Assembly (NCBI GenBank): GCA_027492575.1
Contig: JAPUEM010000102.1
Location: 40,725-72,792, forward strand
DNA from: Propionicimonas sp.
GTDB lineage: Bacteria > Actinomycetota > Actinomycetes > Propionibacteriales > Propionibacteriaceae
DNA length: 32,068 nucleotides
Direction of reading: 5' to 3'
Shown here: piece by piece, positions 30,399-32,068 of the stretch
Layout of the letters: each line of letters opens with the position of its first letter
Numbering within the stretch: position 1 is the first letter of the stretch
Position numbers and translations under genes: made by a program
Notes under the pieces: model-generated
Database searches by the model: none
Told to the model about the DNA's origin: nothing
Seen by the model: only the letters and a program-made list of their open reading frames with translations

Positions 30399-32068
30399 AT
30401 GAGCACCGCGACACTCGACACCACGACGTCCGAGCGGGCCGCCGAGACCCCCGTCATGCTGGCTGTGTCCTACCTCCGCGTCTCGACGCGGGAGCAGGCC
30501 GAGCGCGGCGGCACCGACGAAGGCTTCTCGATCCCCGCCCAGCGCGAAGCGAACGCTCGGAAGTCCGATGAGCTGGGCGCGCGGATCGTGCGCGAGTTCA
30601 TCGACGCCGGCGAGTCGGCACGCTCGGCGGATCGTGACGGGCTGCAGGACATGCTCGCGTTCATCGCCGCCAGTCGCGTCAGCTTCTGCATCGTGCACAA
30701 GCTCGACCGGCTCGCCCGCAACCGCGCCGACGACGTGAAGATTCACGAAGCGCTGCTTGCTTCCGGGGTCACGCTCGTCTCGGCGACCGAGTCCATCGAC
30801 CAGACGCCTTCGGGGATGCTCGTGCACGGCATCATGTCGAGCATTGCGGAGTTCTACAGCCGCAACCTTGCCACCGAGGTCACCAAGGGGCTGACACAGA
30901 AGGTCGCCCAGGGCGGCACCCCCGGGCGCGCTCCCATCGGCTACCTCAACGTGCGCCGCACCGACGAGCAGGGTCGCGAGGTACGCACCGTCAAGGTCGA
31001 TCCCGAACGCGCGCCGCTCATCGCCTGGGCGTTCGAGCGATATGCGACCGGCGGGACCTCGGTGACCGCGCTGCTACGCGACCTCACCGCACGCGGACTG
31101 GTCACGGTGTCGACGCCGAAGCGTCCAGCGAAGCCGCTGGGGAAGAATGCGCTCTACCGTGTGCTGACGAACCCGTACTACGCCGGAGTCATCCGCTACC
31201 GGGGTGCGCTCCATCCTGGCGCGCACGAGCCCATCGTGGAGCCCGCGCTCTTCGATCAGGTGCAATCTCTGCTGAAGGCGCGCAACGCCCACGCAACCCG
31301 GCACGTCCAGCACGCTCACCACCTGAAAGGCTTGCTGCACTGCGGCACCTGTGGGTCGAGGATGCTGCTGGACTTCGCGACCAACCCGCGCGGCACGACC
31401 TACGCCTACTTCGTCTGCTCAGGCAGGGCAGCCAAGAAGACCACCTGCACCCGACGGGCGGTGCCCGTGCAGGTCGCGGAACGTCTGGTCGCGGGCTCCT
31501 ACGCGAGCATCACGATCAGCGAAGCCGATTACCGCCACCTCGCTGCCGAGGTTGCCGCAGCTTTCGACAAGCGATCTGCTGGCCGCGATCAGGAGTTCGC
31601 TGACCTCACGGCGAACCGGGTGCGCCTGGAAGCTGAGAGCGACAGACTGTTGGCGGCGCACTTCGCCGATGCCATCGACTTGCCCACGCTCAAGCGGCAC
31701 CAAGACCGCATCCGCGCGGGGCTCGCGGACATCGAGCAGCGCCTGCGCGAGCACGACGAACTGCACGTCGGTGGCCGGAGGTTCCTCCACGACAGCCTGC
31801 GGCTGCTCACCGACGCTCACCGCGCCTACGCCCACTCCGACGACGGAAGCAGGAGGCTGGCAAACCAGGCGTTCTACACACGGTTGGAGATCACCGAGGA
31901 CGAGCAGCTGCGCCCGCGCCTCGCCGAACCGTTCGCAGCCATCGTTCGCGAGGCAGCCGGAGGCAATGAAACCGGAGGCAATGAAGCCAAACGGGAACAC
32001 CCGACATCTTCCGATGTCGCGTGTTCCCGTAAGACACTTTGGGTGGAGCTAAGGGGATTCGAACCCCT
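30399..32068 (+). CDS. Large serine recombinase (integrase), runs off the window into the tRNA
   Basis: At least 556 codons are open to the window end. The N-terminal resolvase domain has LAVSYLRVSTREQ with catalytic Ser29 and Arg27, and HKLDRLARN. It is followed by the recombinase domain (GGTPGRAPIGYLNVRR, NPYYAGVIRYRG), a zinc ribbon (LLHCGTCGSRM and later Cys residues) and a coiled-coil C-terminus (ADLTANRVRLEAESDRLLAAH, GLADIEQRLREHDE). The ATG at 30399 has AAGGAGG at 6-nt spacing. The frame then reads on through a tandem 15-bp repeat, a stem-loop and the antisense strand of a tRNA 3' end. It should catalyse insertion and excision of the island at this tRNA. The normal C-terminus is therefore uncertain. 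Confidence 0.93.
   Translation, partial: MSTATLDTTTSERAAETPVMLAVSYLRVSTREQAERGGTDEGFSIPAQREANARKSDELGARIVREFIDAGESARSADRDGLQDMLAFIAASRVSFCIVHKLDRLARNRADDVKIHEALLASGVTLVSATESIDQTPSGMLVHGIMSSIAEFYSRNLATEVTKGLTQKVAQGGTPGRAPIGYLNVRRTDEQGREVRTVKVDPERAPLIAWAFERYATGGTSVTALLRDLTARGLVTVSTPKRPAKPLGKNALYRVLTNPYYAGVIRYRGALHPGAHEPIVEPALFDQVQSLLKARNAHATRHVQHAHHLKGLLHCGTCGSRMLLDFATNPRGTTYAYFVCSGRAAKKTTCTRRAVPVQVAERLVAGSYASITISEADYRHLAAEVAAAFDKRSAGRDQEFADLTANRVRLEAESDRLLAAHFADAIDLPTLKRHQDRIRAGLADIEQRLREHDELHVGGRRFLHDSLRLLTDAHRAYAHSDDGSRRLANQAFYTRLEITEDEQLRPRLAEPFAAIVREAAGGNETGGNEAKREHPTSSDVACSRKTLWVELRGFEP
31957..31986. repeat. Tandem 15-bp repeat at the recombinase 3' end
   Basis: CCGGAGGCAATGAA(A/G) occurs twice in direct succession (31957-31971, 31972-31986), differing only at the last base. 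In frame it duplicates AGGNE/TGGNE residues in the recombinase tail, which suggests that the tail is evolving freely. Confidence 0.8.
31991..32030 (-). terminator. Stem-loop terminator of the tRNA transcript
   Basis: ACGGGAACAC (31991-32000) pairs with GTGTTCCCGT (32021-32030), and CGACATC (32002-32008) with GATGTCG (32013-32019). One opposed C/C mismatch separates the two stems and the loop is 4 nt (GGAA on the minus strand). It is followed on the minus strand by TTTGGCTT. It lies 14 nt past the tRNA 3' end on that strand, so it should end tRNA transcription, while also being within the recombinase frame. Confidence 0.8.
32044..32068 (-). tRNA. tRNA 3' end, probably tRNA-Ala (partial)
   Basis: The minus strand reads AGGGG-TTCGAAT-CCCCT, a complete T arm, then TAGCTCC and discriminator A. 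The TAGCTCC acceptor strand with U at position 70 is the one expected of tRNA-Ala (G3-U70). The rest, including the anticodon, is beyond the window, so the isotype is not certain. CCA is not encoded exactly, as usual in actinobacteria. Confidence 0.85.

Larger units (their letters stand above)
17680..32043. mobile_element. Putative integrated defence island next to a tRNA gene
   Basis: About 14 kb extend from the dyad/G-run region to the 3' end of a tRNA. The stretch carries a large serine recombinase at the tRNA end, a recombinase-type HTH fragment at the other end, and a run of minus-strand cargo genes (type I restriction, CD-NTases, S-4TM effector, HTH and zinc-finger proteins). The left border is approximate: I saw no direct repeat of the tRNA 3' end in 17.6-18.2 kb, but serine recombinases need only a very short shared core. 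Base composition is somewhat less GC-rich than the left half. Confidence 0.6.

Overview
The window looks like the chromosome of a high-GC Gram-positive actinobacterium. Protein coding is GC-rich with strong third-position G/C, GTG and TTG starts are common, start/stop overlaps are frequent, and several families are typical of actinobacteria (mycothiol-era ArsC, LLM flavin oxidoreductase, DUF5937-type ArsR regulator, WYL regulator). A Propionibacteriales-like host would fit, but I cannot place it more finely.

Positions 1-13 kb look like resident chromosome. At the left edge is a pair of polytopic membrane proteins (NnrS-like protein plus the membrane part of a probable multicopper-oxidase-type protein whose tail is built from 21-nt repeats). 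Then come a histidine phosphatase, an ABC exporter with its two-component system (LuxR/NarL-type regulator, HisKA_3 kinase) and a probable operator, a papain-type protease overlapping a chagasin-type inhibitor gene, an LLM oxidoreductase, and an arsenate-reductase gene coupled to an APC permease. Positions 12.8-17.65 kb hold small regulator-centred units: ArsR/DUF5937 divergent from a RibD-like reductase, an ECF-type sigma factor upstream of an NTF2-like protein, a small unknown gene with a 16-codon leader ORF, and a WYL regulator divergent from an alpha/beta hydrolase.

Positions about 17.7-32.04 kb look like an integrated defence island. It ends in a large serine recombinase abutting the 3' end of a tRNA (probably tRNA-Ala, minus strand, cut by the window edge). 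All cargo genes from 30,016 down to 18,162 run on the minus strand and most are joined by 1-8 bp overlaps or gaps of 4 bp or less: zinc-finger protein, TIGR04255-like protein, HTH protein, unknown 237-aa protein, hsdM, hsdS, hsdR, a CD-NTase-like nucleotidyltransferase, an S-4TM predicted pore-forming effector, and a second SMODS-type CD-NTase. This is a type I restriction-modification system translationally coupled to a CBASS-like module with two nucleotide cyclases bracketing one membrane effector. That composite locus is the most notable object in the window.

The proposed logic is as follows. HsdMSR methylates self and cleaves foreign DNA as the first line. One or both cyclases make a cyclic nucleotide that opens the S-4TM membrane protein if infection proceeds. 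The HTH/TIGR04255/237-aa genes may regulate the operon or form a third module. The joint function is inference from gene order; the individual family calls rest on visible motifs.
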